This document shows positions 37,056 to 46,614 of a stretch of DNA of 64,000 nucleotides, piece after piece. Every line of letters starts with the position of its first letter. Position 1 is the first letter of the stretch. The translations under genes and the position numbers were made by a program. The notes below the pieces were generated by a model that saw nothing but the letters and a program-made list of their open reading frames with translations, made no database searches and was not told the origin of the DNA. This DNA comes from JACDBE01 sp963714055. Lineage in GTDB: Bacteria > Actinomycetota > Acidimicrobiia > Spongiisociales > UBA5794. The stretch spans positions 558,001 to 622,000 of the forward strand of contig OY970227.1 in the NCBI GenBank assembly GCA_963714055.1. The letters are read 5' to 3'.

Positions 37056-37328
37056 TTGCGGGATGTGGAGGTCCATCGGTCGGCTCACAAGCACGGCGTC
37101 TCCGACGCCACCATCTACCACGCCCTCGACCATACTCTCACCGTCATCGATCTGGAGCCCGACGCCGACCCGCCGAAGGTCCTTGCCATCGGACCCGACC
37201 ACGCCGGCAATCTGCTCGAGATCATCTGGCTCGAGCTCGCTGACGAGGTCAATCTCGTGATCCACGCCATGCCACTCCGCCCGACCTTCTACGACCTACT
37301 CCCACAGACCAGGGAGGACATGCCATGA
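37056..37328 (+). CDS. Small toxin-like protein paired with an RHH antitoxin
   Basis: About 90 residues with ARKHG-type spacing at the N-terminus (RSAHKHGVSDATIYHAL), then LAIGPDHAGNLLEIIW and LVIHAMPLRPTFYDLL. Proteins of this pattern sit upstream of ribbon-helix-helix genes in many actinobacteria. I cannot name a characterised toxin family, so nuclease activity is only inferred. The TTG at 37056 or the GTG at 37065 could be the start; the nearness of the operator suggests a leaderless message. It overlaps the next gene by 4 bases (ATGA). Confidence 0.65.
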   Translation: MRDVEVHRSAHKHGVSDATIYHALDHTLTVIDLEPDADPPKVLAIGPDHAGNLLEIIWLELADEVNLVIHAMPLRPTFYDLLPQTREDMP

Positions 37329-37606
37329 CCGAAGCGAAGACCCATCGCACCCATAGTGGCCGCACGCTCATCGATGAAGAGATCGACGCCCTATCCACCG
37401 AGGTCGCGGAAAGCGACTACGACGTCGAAACCCTCAAGACCCGGCGCCGTGGCCGGCCTTCGATGGGGTCGGGTCCGGCCGATGTCGTGCCGGTTCGCAT
37501 CGACCCGGAGTTGCGGGCTGCGATCGAAGCGCGCGCTGAGGCCGAGCAAACCACCACAAGCGAGCTCATCCGTGAGGCGATCCGCCGGTTCCTCGAGGTC
37601 GCCTGA
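37325..37606 (+). CDS. Ribbon-helix-helix (CopG/Arc type) antitoxin-like protein
   Basis: The 93-residue protein ends with the RHH fold: VVPVRIDPELRAAIEARAEA (strand and first helix) and TTSELIREAIRRFLEV (second helix). The N-terminal 60 residues (TLIDEEIDALSTEVAES, RRRGRPSMG) form the arm expected to contact and neutralise the partner. Its ATG overlaps the stop of the partner by four bases, so the two are translated together. It is expected to bind the palindrome at 37036-37052. Confidence 0.8.
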   Translation: MTEAKTHRTHSGRTLIDEEIDALSTEVAESDYDVETLKTRRRGRPSMGSGPADVVPVRIDPELRAAIEARAEAEQTTTSELIREAIRRFLEVA

Positions 37607-37908
37607 CCGAGGACCATCCGCTCCATCGCGCGATCTATCGCGCGTACGCAGGCATCCACACGAGTCCGCACCAGTCCCCGCAACGCCCTGACCTGGGTCT
37701 TCTGTCCACACGGGTCCGCCTCAATCCGTGCCGGCACCTTTCGGCGACCTGAGGTCCCGTCCGAAGGTAAACACCCGAACCGGCGCGGTCATCGCCCACG
37801 TCGCACCCGGCCGAGCCCGAGCCCGGCTGGTTCGATTGCTGTAGGTTGCCGAGTCGGGGACCTGAATCTCGCCCCCTGCACCGATCGTCGAAGATCTGGA
37901 GGTGGTGC
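37607..37908. other. Intergenic region, nothing recognised
   Basis: This 302-base stretch lies between the antitoxin and the next small gene. A tRNA-like look near 37790-37870 was checked and does not fold into a cloverleaf. No protein fragment was recognised. Confidence 0.45.
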
Positions 37909-38199
37909 ATGAAGTTCACCCAGCACATCATCGTCCACGCCTCGGACGAGGGCGCTTTGCGAACCCTCTTGGAGGAGGACGTGGCCCCGCCGCCGGCCGG
38001 TCTTCTCGGGCTGCGACTCCATGGCTTCCGGGACAACCCGGGCCGGTACATGATCCAGGCCGACTTCGACTCCTGGGACAGCGCCGAGAAGAGCAACGAG
38101 CGACCGGAAACCCAGGCATGGGCGGCCCGCCTGCTCGAGCTGATCGATGGAGCCCCCAAGTTCGAAGACCTGGACGTCCTCCTCGAACTGACGCCCTGA
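37909..38199 (+). CDS. Small dimeric alpha/beta-barrel-like protein (ABM-like), unknown function
   Basis: The ATG at 37909 has GGAGG seven bases upstream, so an earlier in-frame ATG is rejected. The 96-residue protein has a beta-alpha-beta layout: KFTQHIIVHASDEG, GLRLHGFRDNPGRYMIQADF and a final FEDLDVLLELTP. This resembles ferredoxin-like stress-responsive or monooxygenase-type barrels. There are no catalytic residues to pin down a reaction. It stands alone. Confidence 0.65.
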   Translation: MKFTQHIIVHASDEGALRTLLEEDVAPPPAGLLGLRLHGFRDNPGRYMIQADFDSWDSAEKSNERPETQAWAARLLELIDGAPKFEDLDVLLELTP

Positions 38200-38251
38200 C
38201 AAGCTGCCGATATCCACCGAACCCGCCTCGCTGCGCGTGACGCGCCGTTCG

Positions 38252-38485
38252 TCAGCGATCGGTTGAGGACGGGCGCCGGCCCATCGCCAGGTAGGCGATA
38301 GGCCCGATCGGCTGCACGAAGCATCCCAACGCCCACAGCGCCTTGCCGCCACGGACCTGCGCACTCGGACGCCGCGTAAGGTCTACGAGAGCGACCGTCG
38401 TCAGGACGACCTCCACGATCGAGACGGCGATGATGGCGGCACGCTGCGCGCGGCTGAGGTCGCTCCACCGCTTCTTCGGTGCCAT
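38252..38485 (-). CDS. Small PLDc_N-type membrane protein
   Basis: The 77-residue protein has a basic N-terminus (APKKRWSDLSRAQRAA), one helix IIAVSIVEVVLTTVALV, a basic loop (TRRPSAQVRGGKALW) and a second helix ALGCFVQPIGPIAYLAMG followed by a short polar tail. This is the two-helix layout of phospholipase-D N-terminal (PLDc_N) domain proteins. These small members have no known enzymatic role. Confidence 0.7.
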   Translation of the reverse strand: MAPKKRWSDLSRAQRAAIIAVSIVEVVLTTVALVDLTRRPSAQVRGGKALWALGCFVQPIGPIAYLAMGRRPSSTDR

Positions 38486-38597
38486 ACCTCGAGCCTAGCC
38501 AGCGCCGACCGGAAGCCACCAACCGGAGCCATTCCGCTCACCGGACGGACATTGCCCCCCGAGCGACAAGCCCGGCGCCGAACAACTGGCGACGGTT

Positions 38598-38834
38598 TCA
38601 CAGAGTCAGACTCTCGGTGATCGGCAACACGAGGGCGACCACCAGGAACGTGAGATGCAGAACGCCACCGATCCAACCTCGTCGGTCGCTTAGCCGGATT
38701 GACCGAAGACCTTGATACGCCCCTACGGCGAATGGGGCGGCGAGAGCCACCGCCAGCGGCAATACCTGCCACAACGGCCAGTAACCAGCTCGCCGCCACG
38801 AAACCCGACCAGCGAGCTCAGCGGGATCCACCAC
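38598..38834 (-). CDS. Small hypothetical membrane protein
   Basis: About 78 residues with two hydrophobic helices (WQVLPLAVALAAPFAVGAY and GGVLHLTFLVVALVLPI). The GTG start at 38834 has no ribosome site. The reading frame could continue further upstream, so the N-terminus is uncertain. No family was recognised. Confidence 0.4.
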   Translation of the reverse strand: MVDPAELAGRVSWRRAGYWPLWQVLPLAVALAAPFAVGAYQGLRSIRLSDRRGWIGGVLHLTFLVVALVLPITESLTL

Positions 38835-39066
38835 AGAAGGCGGAGCGAGGCTCGCGCGCTTCCGACGCCGTTCTCGTTTCGGAGGGTGACCGGCGAGCTG
38901 TCGTCGTCATATTCCTTGCCTGTTCACCATGAATATGCCGTGGGACTTCCGCGGGAAGCCGAACGACACTTCGGGACCCGCCAGCCCAGGAACCCGTCGC
39001 ATCGGAGCCGGGGGCGGGTGTAGGTTCGGGCGTCGGCAGGCAACATGGTGCAACTGGAGGCAAATC

Positions 39067-39453
39067 GTGTTGACGAATTTCACGGTCTATGCGGTCCTAC
39101 CGTCGGCGGACCTCGCCAGGTCTCGGTCCTGGTATGAGGAGAAGACCGGTACGGCTCCGGCGAAGGAGGACCCGGGTGGCCTGTGGTACGAGTGCGCGGA
39201 TGGAACCTGGTTCGTGATCACTCCCAGCGCCTACGCGGGCACGGCTCAGAACACGGCTGCGAGCTTCCAAGTCACCGGTTTGGATGATGTGATGGCTCGG
39301 TATCGAGCACAGGGTGTCGTCTTCGAGGAATACGACCTACCGGAATTCAAGACCGTCGACGGTGTCTTCGCGATGGGACCCTATCGCGCCGCGTGGTTCA
39401 AGGACCCGGACGGCAACATCATCGAACTATCCGAAGTCAACCCTGTCGTGTAG
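39067..39453 (+). CDS. VOC (glyoxalase/bleomycin-resistance) superfamily protein
   Basis: A GTG at 39067 with TGGAGG upstream starts a 128-residue protein. It shows one VOC module pair: FTVYAVLPSADLARSRSWYE at the start and RAAWFKDPDGNIIELSEV at the end, with the usual Glu as metal ligand. Members bind a divalent metal and act as isomerases, dioxygenases or drug-binding proteins. No neighbour suggests a substrate. Starts further upstream in the frame lack ribosome sites. Confidence 0.82.
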   Translation: MLTNFTVYAVLPSADLARSRSWYEEKTGTAPAKEDPGGLWYECADGTWFVITPSAYAGTAQNTAASFQVTGLDDVMARYRAQGVVFEEYDLPEFKTVDGVFAMGPYRAAWFKDPDGNIIELSEVNPVV

Positions 39454-39561
39454 CGCTCGCCGGGCCCGAGCCGGTCCGAGGGAATGGAAGGGCATCGAGG
39501 TCGCCGTCGATCTCGTAGTCCAAGCGCCAGATATCGATGTCCTGTTTGGACGGATCCAGAG

Positions 39562-41581
39562 TCAGGTGATGACCCAGCGTTGGGTGTCGTTGCTCTGGGC
39601 GGTGCGGGTGACCGCCGAGTAGTCGTTGGGTGCGCTCTCGTAGGCGTCGAGGAAGCGCCGGGAGCTCAGCTGCACCAGCGTGTACTCGTTGCCGTCGACG
39701 CGGGTGACGACCCAGCGCTGGGTGTCATCGTGCTGTGCGGTTCGGGTGACGACTGAGTAGTCCTGCGCCGAGGTCTCGTGAGCGTCCAGGTACCGGTCGG
39801 AGCTGACCTGCTGGATCTCGTAGACCGCGCCCACAGGGGTGAACGTCCACCGTTGGGTGTCGTTGCCTTGGGCGGTGCGGGTGACCGCCGAGTAGTCGTT
39901 GGCCGAGCTCTCGTGGGCGTCGAGGAACCGGCCCGAGCTCAGCTGGACGACGGTGTAGGAGTCGCCACCGTTCGCGGTGACGGCCCACCGTTGGGTGTCG
40001 TTGTCCTGGGCGGTGCGGACGACCGCCGAGTAGTCGTTGGCCGAGCTCTCGTGGGCGTCGAGGAACCAACCCGAGCTCAGTTGCCGGAGCGTGTACGTAG
40101 GGATTCCCGGTGGCGGCGGCTGGTCCGGCACGCCGATGCCGAATGCCGCCTGTCCATCCGGCGTGCTGGCCGGCGCGGAGGAGGGTCCGCTCACCGACGC
40201 ATCGGTCGCCACGGGCAGCGCCACCCACCGCTGGGTGTCGTTGCCCTCCACGGTCCTGGTGACCGCTGAGAAGTCCTCTGCCGAATCCTCGTAAGCGTCG
40301 AGGAACCGGCCCGAGCTGACCTGTTGCACCGTGTGGACCATGCCCACCGGCGTGAAGCGCCAGCGCTGCGAGTCGCTCGGCTGGTCGGTCCGGGTCACCA
40401 CCGAGAAGTCGTCGCCGGAGGTGAGGTAAGCGTCCAGAAGGCGGCCGGAGCTCAGTTGCTGGACGGCGTAGGTGCCCGCCGCCAGCGGCAATGAGCCGAC
40501 CTGGCGGAATCCGAGGTGCCGGGGCGTCCACTCGCACATCGCCCACGTGTTCGCCCTCATGATGCACTCGACCCCGCCCCCGGACGCGCAGACCGCGCAG
40601 TTGGTGTTCGGCTCCTGGAAGAAGCCCCACGATCCGCCACAGTTGCAGTTGCTCGAGGCGTACTCGTCGGGCGCGCCGAAGATGTGACCGGTCTCGTGAG
40701 TGAACACCCGGTCGATGTTGTCCGGTCCCCAGCCGTCGTTGGCGTACTGCATCACCAGCCGGGGGCCGCCGATCGAGGCGTAGGCGAAGTGGCCGACCGG
40801 GTACTTGGTGAAGAAGGCGCAGTAGGCCCACGTCGTCGCCAGGTCGACACGGAGCTTCTGGACGTAGCTGGTGACGGCGCCCATCCCGGTCCCGAAACCG
40901 AGCTGGCTCATCGCCGGATCCCGCCACAGCGCCTCGAGGGCGGGAGTAGCGGGATCGGGTGGCGCTGCGACCTTCACGATCCTGATGTCGTATGCCCAGG
41001 CCACACCACCGTGGAGACTCTGCGCACCGAGCCAGCTCAGGCCGTTCTGGACCTCGGCGACCACCTGAGTCCTTTCCACATCGCTGAACTCGAGATCGGC
41101 GGAGGGGCCCTCGACGATGATGATGCCGACGGCGACCGAGCCGGTGAGCCGGGAGCTGGTGGGTCCACTGGCCGGCGCACTGGCGGCAGCCTCTCCCTCG
41201 ACATCTTGGAGATCCGGCACCGTCGCCTGCCGCGTGATCCCACGACTCACCGGCGAGCGGGCGCTGCGCCTTGACGCCGGCATAGTCCTCGGACGAGCGC
41301 AGCCGGAATGCCTCCAGCCCGAGCCTCCCGGTCTCGTCGAGGCCGGCCACCAGCGAGTCGCTCACCTCTGCCCCCGATTCCCCCACCTCGGCGCCCGGGA
41401 CCGCGGCGGCCAAGGCTTCAGCAGATTCCGTGCCCTGCTCGAAAACGAGCACCCGCGGCCCGTACCGATGGACGACACGCCCGATCCCCTCGGCGACCGG
41501 CGCTGCCGCCGCGGCGCCGATGTCGTCGACACCCGTCGGAGCGACGATCACCCGCTCCTCCAGACCTACATCGCCTGCCAT
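39562..41581 (-). CDS. Zinc metalloprotease with six C-terminal lectin-like repeats (frameshifted)
   Basis: The ATG at 41581 has GGAG upstream and lies 9 bases after the previous gene. Residues 1-110 form a prodomain-like region (RVLVFEQGTESAEAL, SLVAGLDETGRLGLEAF). One extra base near 41245-41260 shifts the frame. The catalytic part follows, with the extended zinc motif HETGHIFGAPDEY and a Cys-rich segment (SSNCNCGG, CAVCASGGGVEC) likely stabilised by disulfides. The C-terminal half has six units of about 45 residues ending in DTQRW, as in ricin-type beta-trefoil lectins. No signal peptide is seen. It probably degrades a glycosylated or surface-bound protein (inference). Confidence 0.82.
39565..40472 (-). 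repeat. Six tandem lectin-like repeat units in the metalloprotease gene
   Basis: Units of 135-150 bp encode variants of QLSSGRFLDAHESSANDYSA ending in NDTQRW. Two units are separated from the other four by a Pro/Ser-rich linker (about 40085-40200). Units 3 and 4 are nearly identical at DNA level, suggesting recent duplication or gene conversion. Confidence 0.85.
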
Positions 41582-41590
41582 GACGGCTCC

Positions 41591-42073
41591 TCACTCATCG
41601 GGCCTCGTCACTCCCAACCCGTCGGACTCGACCTCGGGTGGTCCATCGGGCGGCTCGAAACCACTGGTATCCCAATCCCACCCGTCCCCGGGACGTGGCG
41701 GCGCCGGTTCCTCGAGTCGTCTCGCCCAGGCGCGCACGAACAGGGCTTCTGTCTCATCGAGGCCGGCTATGAGCTCCGGAGCCACCGCTCTCTCGCCCAC
41801 CGCGGCGACACCCGGTACCGCGGCGACCTCGGCCGCACTCGTGTCCCCGGGCAGGTCGATCACGAAGACGGTAGGTGAAACCAGGTGGACGATCCGGAAC
41901 CGATCGAAGAACCCGCCCCCATCCGCAACCGGCGAGTCACCGTCCAAGATGACGAGCAACTCGTCGCCTTCGATAGCCACGACGCTCTCCCTCGCCGAGC
42001 GGCACAACGCCCTTCCTCGGAGCGTAGCCAACGGCTGCCGGCCCCTGCTCCCCAGAGAGCGGGTCAGCGTCAT
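41591..42073 (-). CDS. Free-standing paralogue of the metalloprotease N-terminal domain
   Basis: The 160-residue protein starts at ATG 42073 and lacks a signal peptide. Its middle section (IVHLVSPTVFVIDLPGDTSA, AAVPGVAAVGERAV, ELIAGLDETEALFVRAWARR) aligns with the first 110 residues of the next gene's product, sharing VPG..VGE and AGLDET. The C-terminus is Pro/Glu/Asp-rich (PPRPGDGWDWDTSGFEPPD). Only 9 bases separate the two genes, so they are co-transcribed. An inhibitor or folding helper for the protease is plausible, since protease propeptides often act that way (inference). Confidence 0.72.
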   Translation of the reverse strand: MTLTRSLGSRGRQPLATLRGRALCRSARESVVAIEGDELLVILDGDSPVADGGGFFDRFRIVHLVSPTVFVIDLPGDTSAAEVAAVPGVAAVGERAVAPELIAGLDETEALFVRAWARRLEEPAPPRPGDGWDWDTSGFEPPDGPPEVESDGLGVTRPDE

Positions 42074-42143
42074 GAACCCCTCACTCGTCACAAGCAGCTG
42101 GAGAGATCGTCGCCCAGGTCGGTGGCGTCGGCGGTCCGACGGA

Positions 42144-42173
42144 GTCTCCGCCGGCAAGGACGCCGGCGGAGAC
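42144..42173 (-). terminator. Strong 12-bp hairpin
   Basis: A perfect 12-bp stem (42144-42155 with 42162-42173) encloses a 6-base loop. It lies downstream of the small gene ending at 42262 and upstream of the protease-domain paralogue, both read leftward. There is no T tract, which is common for high-GC actinobacterial terminators. Confidence 0.6.
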
Positions 42174-42261
42174 CTCAATCCTCGGATCATCGAAGCGCTC
42201 GCCGGGACGACGAGATGATCTGACCGCGGGGCAGATCCGGGGGCTACTCCGAGGTCGTGCT

Positions 42262-42488
42262 TCACAGTGGGACGGCTTCCGCCAGGTAACGTTTGAGGCG
42301 CCCGCCGGGATCCTGACGAAGTGGGCGCGACCGTGTTCCCACGGCTCGAAGGCGACCTGCTCGACACCGGCGAGCGGGATCCCGACGGCTTCGGGCATCA
42401 CAGTCCAGTCGACAGGGTGGATGACACATGCGGGCTCGCCATCGGCATCCTGGGTGAAGCGCACGTACCGATCATGGGCGGAAGGCAT
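42262..42488 (-). CDS. Small hypothetical protein downstream of mgtE (frameshifted)
   Basis: The ATG at 42488 opens HDRYVRFTQDADGEPACVIHP and VGIPLAGVEQVAFEPWEHGR. Adding one base near 42300 gives the ending GGRLKRYLAEAVPL and a stop at 42262, about 75 residues. Without the correction the frame runs on as low-complexity sequence. It follows mgtE by 43 bases on the same strand. No family was recognised. Confidence 0.45.
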
Positions 42489-42531
42489 CTCCGTCGATGA
42501 TACGGGACCATCTACACCTGCTCCGTGAGAA

Positions 42532-43512
42532 TCACAGGACGAAGTAGCCGGCCAGGGCGAAGTAGATCGCCAGCGACAACAAGTCCTGGATGACGGTGGC
42601 CAGCGGCCCACTACCGAATGCAGGGTCGGCGCCGAGTCTCGACAGAAGCCACGGGAGCGACATCGCCACCAGCGTGGCCACCGTCGACGCGGCCAAGATG
42701 CTCGTCGACACCGTCAGCGCCACCGGCCGGTCTGCCCAGAGGAGGACGGCGGGAAAGGCGAGCAGCGCCAGGATGAGACCGAGGATCAGCCCGGTTGCCA
42801 GCTCTCTCCCGACGATCCGCCGCACCGGGACACCGACCGACAGTCCCCTAACCACCAGGACCTCGGTCTGCGTCCCGACCGCATCGGCGATGTAGACGAT
42901 CCCCGGCATGAAGAAGGCGAGCTCCAGATGAGCGGTGAGACCGCCTTCGAACCCGGACACGATCGCCGCCGCCGCCATCGCCGCCGCCAAGCCCGCAGCC
43001 AGCCAGGGAAAGCGGTGCCACAGACGACGGGTGACGCCCTCTTCGCTCGCCGACCGGGCCGCCGAGCTCTGGTGGAGGTACCCGCTCAACCGGGCCAGGT
43101 CCTCGTGATGCTCGTCGAGTAGGACGCCGAGCATCCGATGAGGCGGGATCAGCCCCATGAAGAGCCCGGTCTCGTCGACGACCGCCAGGCTGCTCTCGCC
43201 TCTGGTCACCGCGATGGCAGCCGCCTTCTCCTGGCTGGCGCCGGGCCCGATCACCGGCGGATCGTGGTCCATGATCGAGCTCGCCGGGGTGTCGTCCGAA
43301 GCGGCGAGCAGGTCCTCGATGGGGATCAGGCCGACCAGGCGACCCTCCTCGACGACGGCGATGTCGGCGCTCGTCTCGAGCCGGTTGGAGGAGCGCAGCC
43401 GGCTGAGGACGTCAGCCACCGAGTCGCCCGGGCTTGTCGTGAGTACCCGGAACGAAGCGTATGCGAGGGCGCTTCCCCTGGTCGGCTCGGACCGGGGCAA
43501 AGACACGGTCAT
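42532..43512 (-). CDS. MgtE-type magnesium/divalent-cation transporter with CBS pair, lacking MgtE_N
   Basis: The ATG at 43512 follows GAGGAGG. Residues 20-140 hold two CBS motifs (ADIAVVEEGRLVGLIPIEDL and SLAVVDETGLFMGLIPPHRM). Residues 170-326 form five membrane helices with FMPGIVYIADAVGTQTEVLV, which matches the Mg2+ selectivity region of MgtE. The N-terminal superhelical Mg-sensing domain of classical MgtE is missing. At 326 residues it is a short-form transporter. It is divergent from a P-type ATPase across a 101-base shared promoter region. Confidence 0.85.
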   Translation of the reverse strand: MTVSLPRSEPTRGSALAYASFRVLTTSPGDSVADVLSRLRSSNRLETSADIAVVEEGRLVGLIPIEDLLAASDDTPASSIMDHDPPVIGPGASQEKAAAIAVTRGESSLAVVDETGLFMGLIPPHRMLGVLLDEHHEDLARLSGYLHQSSAARSASEEGVTRRLWHRFPWLAAGLAAAMAAAAIVSGFEGGLTAHLELAFFMPGIVYIADAVGTQTEVLVVRGLSVGVPVRRIVGRELATGLILGLILALLAFPAVLLWADRPVALTVSTSILAASTVATLVAMSLPWLLSRLGADPAFGSGPLATVIQDLLSLAIYFALAGYFVL

Positions 43513-43613
43513 GGCGGCCTCCTCGCCGCCAGACGTTAACGATGCCATTCACGGGCCGTCGATGGCCTCCGGGGTCGGGGTGGTCACCGGCGTCACCCGC
43601 CTACCGTCTGGTC

Positions 43614-46470
43614 GTGACCCAAGCACCGCTCCCGGTCACCTCGCCTCCAGCGCCATGGTGGCGCGCCGCCCGTGAGGTGGCGGCCGACCTGGGCTGTGAT
43701 CCGGATCGGGGCCTGACCTCGGAGGAGGCATCTGTTCGGTTGCGCAGCTACGGGCCGAACCGGCTCGAGGCCGAGCCCCCCGTCCCGCGCTGGCGAAAGC
43801 TCCTCGGCCACTTTGCCGATCCACTGGTCTATCTCTTGTTGGCCGCAGTCGTCGTGTCCCTCGTGCTCTGGGTGTATTGAGGGGGTCGAAGGCGTGCCGT
43901 TCGAGGCGCTGGTGATCCTGGTCATCGTGATCGCCAACGCCGTCCTCGGTTACGTGCAGGAGTCGCGGGCGGAGCACGCTGTGGCGGCGCTCCAGGAGAT
44001 GGCGTCGACCGACGCAGTCGTCCTGCGCGACAGCGAGGAACTTCGCGTCCCCACCGCCGAGGTGGTACCCGGCGATGTCCTGCTCCTGGCGGAGGGAGAC
44101 GCGGTCAGCGCCGACGGCAGGCTGTTCGAGGTCGCCTCCCTGATGGTCGCCGAGGCATCGCTGACAGGTGAGAGCGAGCCGGTGGGCAAGAGCGCCGATC
44201 CGATCGATGAGTCGTCCACCCTCGGTGACCGGGTCAACATGGTCTTCAACGGCACCGCGGTCACCAGAGGGCGGGGACGTGCGGTGGTGACGGCGACCGG
44301 GATGTCCACCGAGATGGGGAGGATCGCCCGCCTGCTCGACACCACCGAGGACTCCCGGACCCCGCTGCAGGGCGAGATCGATGCGGTGGGCCGCGCCCTC
44401 GGGATTGCCGTCATCGTCGTCTCGGCGGTGGTGGTGGCGGCGATCCTGCTCGGTGCCGATATCCGGGATGCTTCCGACCTCGTGGCCGTGCTGCTTGTGG
44501 GCGTGTCCCTGGCGGTGGCCGCGGTGCCGGAGAGCCTGCCCGCCGTACTCTCCCTGGTGCTCGCCCTGGGAGTGCAGCGCATGGCGGCGAGGAACGCCAT
44601 CGTGAAGCGGCTGTCGTCGGTGGAGACGCTCGGCTCGGCGTCGGTGGTCGGCTCGGACAAGACCGGGACGCTGACCCGGAGCGAGATGGTGCTGGTGAAG
44701 GTGATCACGCCGTCGGGCGAGGTGGAGGTGACCGGGGCCGGTTATGCGCCGGAGGGCGAGGTGCTGGTCGGAGAAGAGCCGCTGGGCGACGGGGTGCTGC
44801 ACGAGGAGGTGCGGCTGGTGTTGACCGGAGGCGGTCTGGCCAATGACGCGGTGTTGCGACGGGAGGACGGGAGGTGGGTCGTCCACGGTGACCCCACCGA
44901 GGGCGCCTTCCTCGTGGCGGCTGCGAAGCTCGGGCTCACCGATCCAAGGCACACCCGGTTCCGCCGGGTCGGCGAGATCCCGTTCAGTCCGGAGCGCAAG
45001 CTGATGACGACCCTCCAGGAGGACGCCGATCGCGGCGGGGCCGTGGACGTGGTCACCAAGGGGGCGCCCGACGTGCTGCTGACCCGATGCGCCGCCGAGC
45101 TGGTCGCCGGCGAGCCCAGGCCATTGAGCGAGGCTCGTCGGGCCGAGATCCGCGCCGGCATCGACCGGCTGGCCACGCAGGCGCTGCGCACGATGGCCGT
45201 CGCCTACCGCCCGCTTCCCGGCGGGACCCTGCACGCAGCAGACCTCGCCGCCCTGGAGAGCGACATGATCTACCTGGGCACGGTGGGGATCATCGACCCG
45301 CCACGACCGGAGGCCCGGGTGGCGGTTGCCGACGCCCTCGAGGCGAGGATCCGGATCCTGATGATCACTGGCGACCACCCCCTCACCGCCGGTCGCATCG
45401 CCCGCGACCTGGGGATATCCGATCACGAGGGAAGCGTCGTCACCGGGACCGACATCGAGGGGATGGACGACGATCGGCTCCGGGTGGCGGTCAGCGAGGC
45501 CACCGTGTTCGCCCGGGTCGCACCCGAGCACAAGCTCCGCATCGTCGAGGCGCTCCGAGCCGAGGGCAACATCGTGGCGATGACGGGAGACGGGGTGAAC
45601 GACGCCCCTGCGCTGAAGGCGGCCGACATCGGGGTGGCCATGGGAGTGACCGGCACCGCGGTGGCGAAAGAGGCGGCAGACATGGTCCTGGCCGACGACA
45701 ACTTCGCCACGATCATCGCCGCGGTGCATGAGGGCCGCGGCATCTTCGCCAACATCCGCAAGTTCCTCCGCTTCCTCCTGTCCTCGAACGCCGGGGAGGT
45801 CCTCACCATGTTCCTCGGTGTGGTTCTCGCCGGGGTGATCGGGCTGGACGACGCGGGAGGAGCCGTGGCGGTGCCGCTGCTCGCCACCCAGATCCTGTGG
45901 ATCAACCTCCTCACCGACACCGCGCCTGCCCTGGCCATGGGCGTCGAGCCGCCTCCCGGCGACGTGATGCTCCGACCTCCGCGCCGTCTCACCGACAGGG
46001 TGATCGACCGTGAGATGTGGATCGGGATCGCCTGGGTTGGGCTGGTGATGGCGATCGCCACCCTGGCGACGCTCGACCTCGGTCTGCCGGGGGGACTGCT
46101 CCCGGGCTCGGGCAGCATCGAGGAGGCCAGGACGATGGCGTTCACGACGCTCGTCCTCGCCCAGCTGTTCAACTGCTTCAACGCCCGCTCCGACCGGAGC
46201 AGCGCGCGACGAGGCCTGTTCACCAACGGGTGGCTCTGGGGAGCGGTGGGGTTGTCGGTCCTCCTCCAGGCCGCCGTCGTCCACGTTCCGTGGCTCAACC
46301 AGGCTTTCGACACCGTCCCCTTGAGCGCCGGCCAATGGTCGATCTGTACGGCGCTGGCAAGCTCCGTCCTCTGGGCGGTCGAGCTGAAGAAGCTCATCGG
46401 CCGGCGCCTGGCGCCGAAGGGCGACGCGTCGGTCTGGTCCGGCGACGGTCGGTCGTCGCCGGCCGGATGA
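43614..46470 (+). CDS. P-type (type II) cation-transporting ATPase (frameshift near residue 88)
   Basis: The GTG at 43614 begins an actuator-type N-terminus (GLTSEEASVRLRSYGPNRL). An extra T near 43872-43876 turns VLWVIEGVEGVPFEA into an early stop; the continuation is intact to 46470. Motifs are LTGESEPVGK in the actuator, VPESLPAVLSL in helix M4, the phosphorylated Asp in GSDKTGTLT (about residue 347), KGAPDVLL in the nucleotide domain and TGDGVNDAPALKAADIGVAM in the hinge. Repaired length is about 951. The type II set suggests Ca2+ or another small cation; the ion cannot be fixed from sequence alone. Confidence 0.9.
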
Positions 46471-46576
46471 CTCGATCGGGACGTCACCGGCGAGCCCATG
46501 ACCGCGGCGAGAGCCGGCGCCGTGACGTCGATCCGACGTGGGCCGCTCGAGCGACGCTTCAGCGCGAACGCGCAGG

Positions 46577-46600
46577 ACCGAGACCCCGTTGGATCTCGGT
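46577..46600. terminator. Hairpin between converging genes
   Basis: ACCGAGA (46577-46583) pairs with TCTCGGT (46594-46600) around a 10-base loop. It lies midway between the P-type ATPase stop at 46470 and the converging membrane-protein gene ending at 46615, followed rightward by TTCTG. Confidence 0.45.
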
Positions 46601-46614
46601 TCTGCAGCGGCAGG

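Noticed and set aside
37780..37870. Possible tRNA, because of a GGTTCGA-like stretch
   Set aside because: No acceptor stem or anticodon arm pairs with it.
39565..40472. Repeats as a possible CRISPR array
   Set aside because: Units are coding, of 135-150 bp, without unique spacers.
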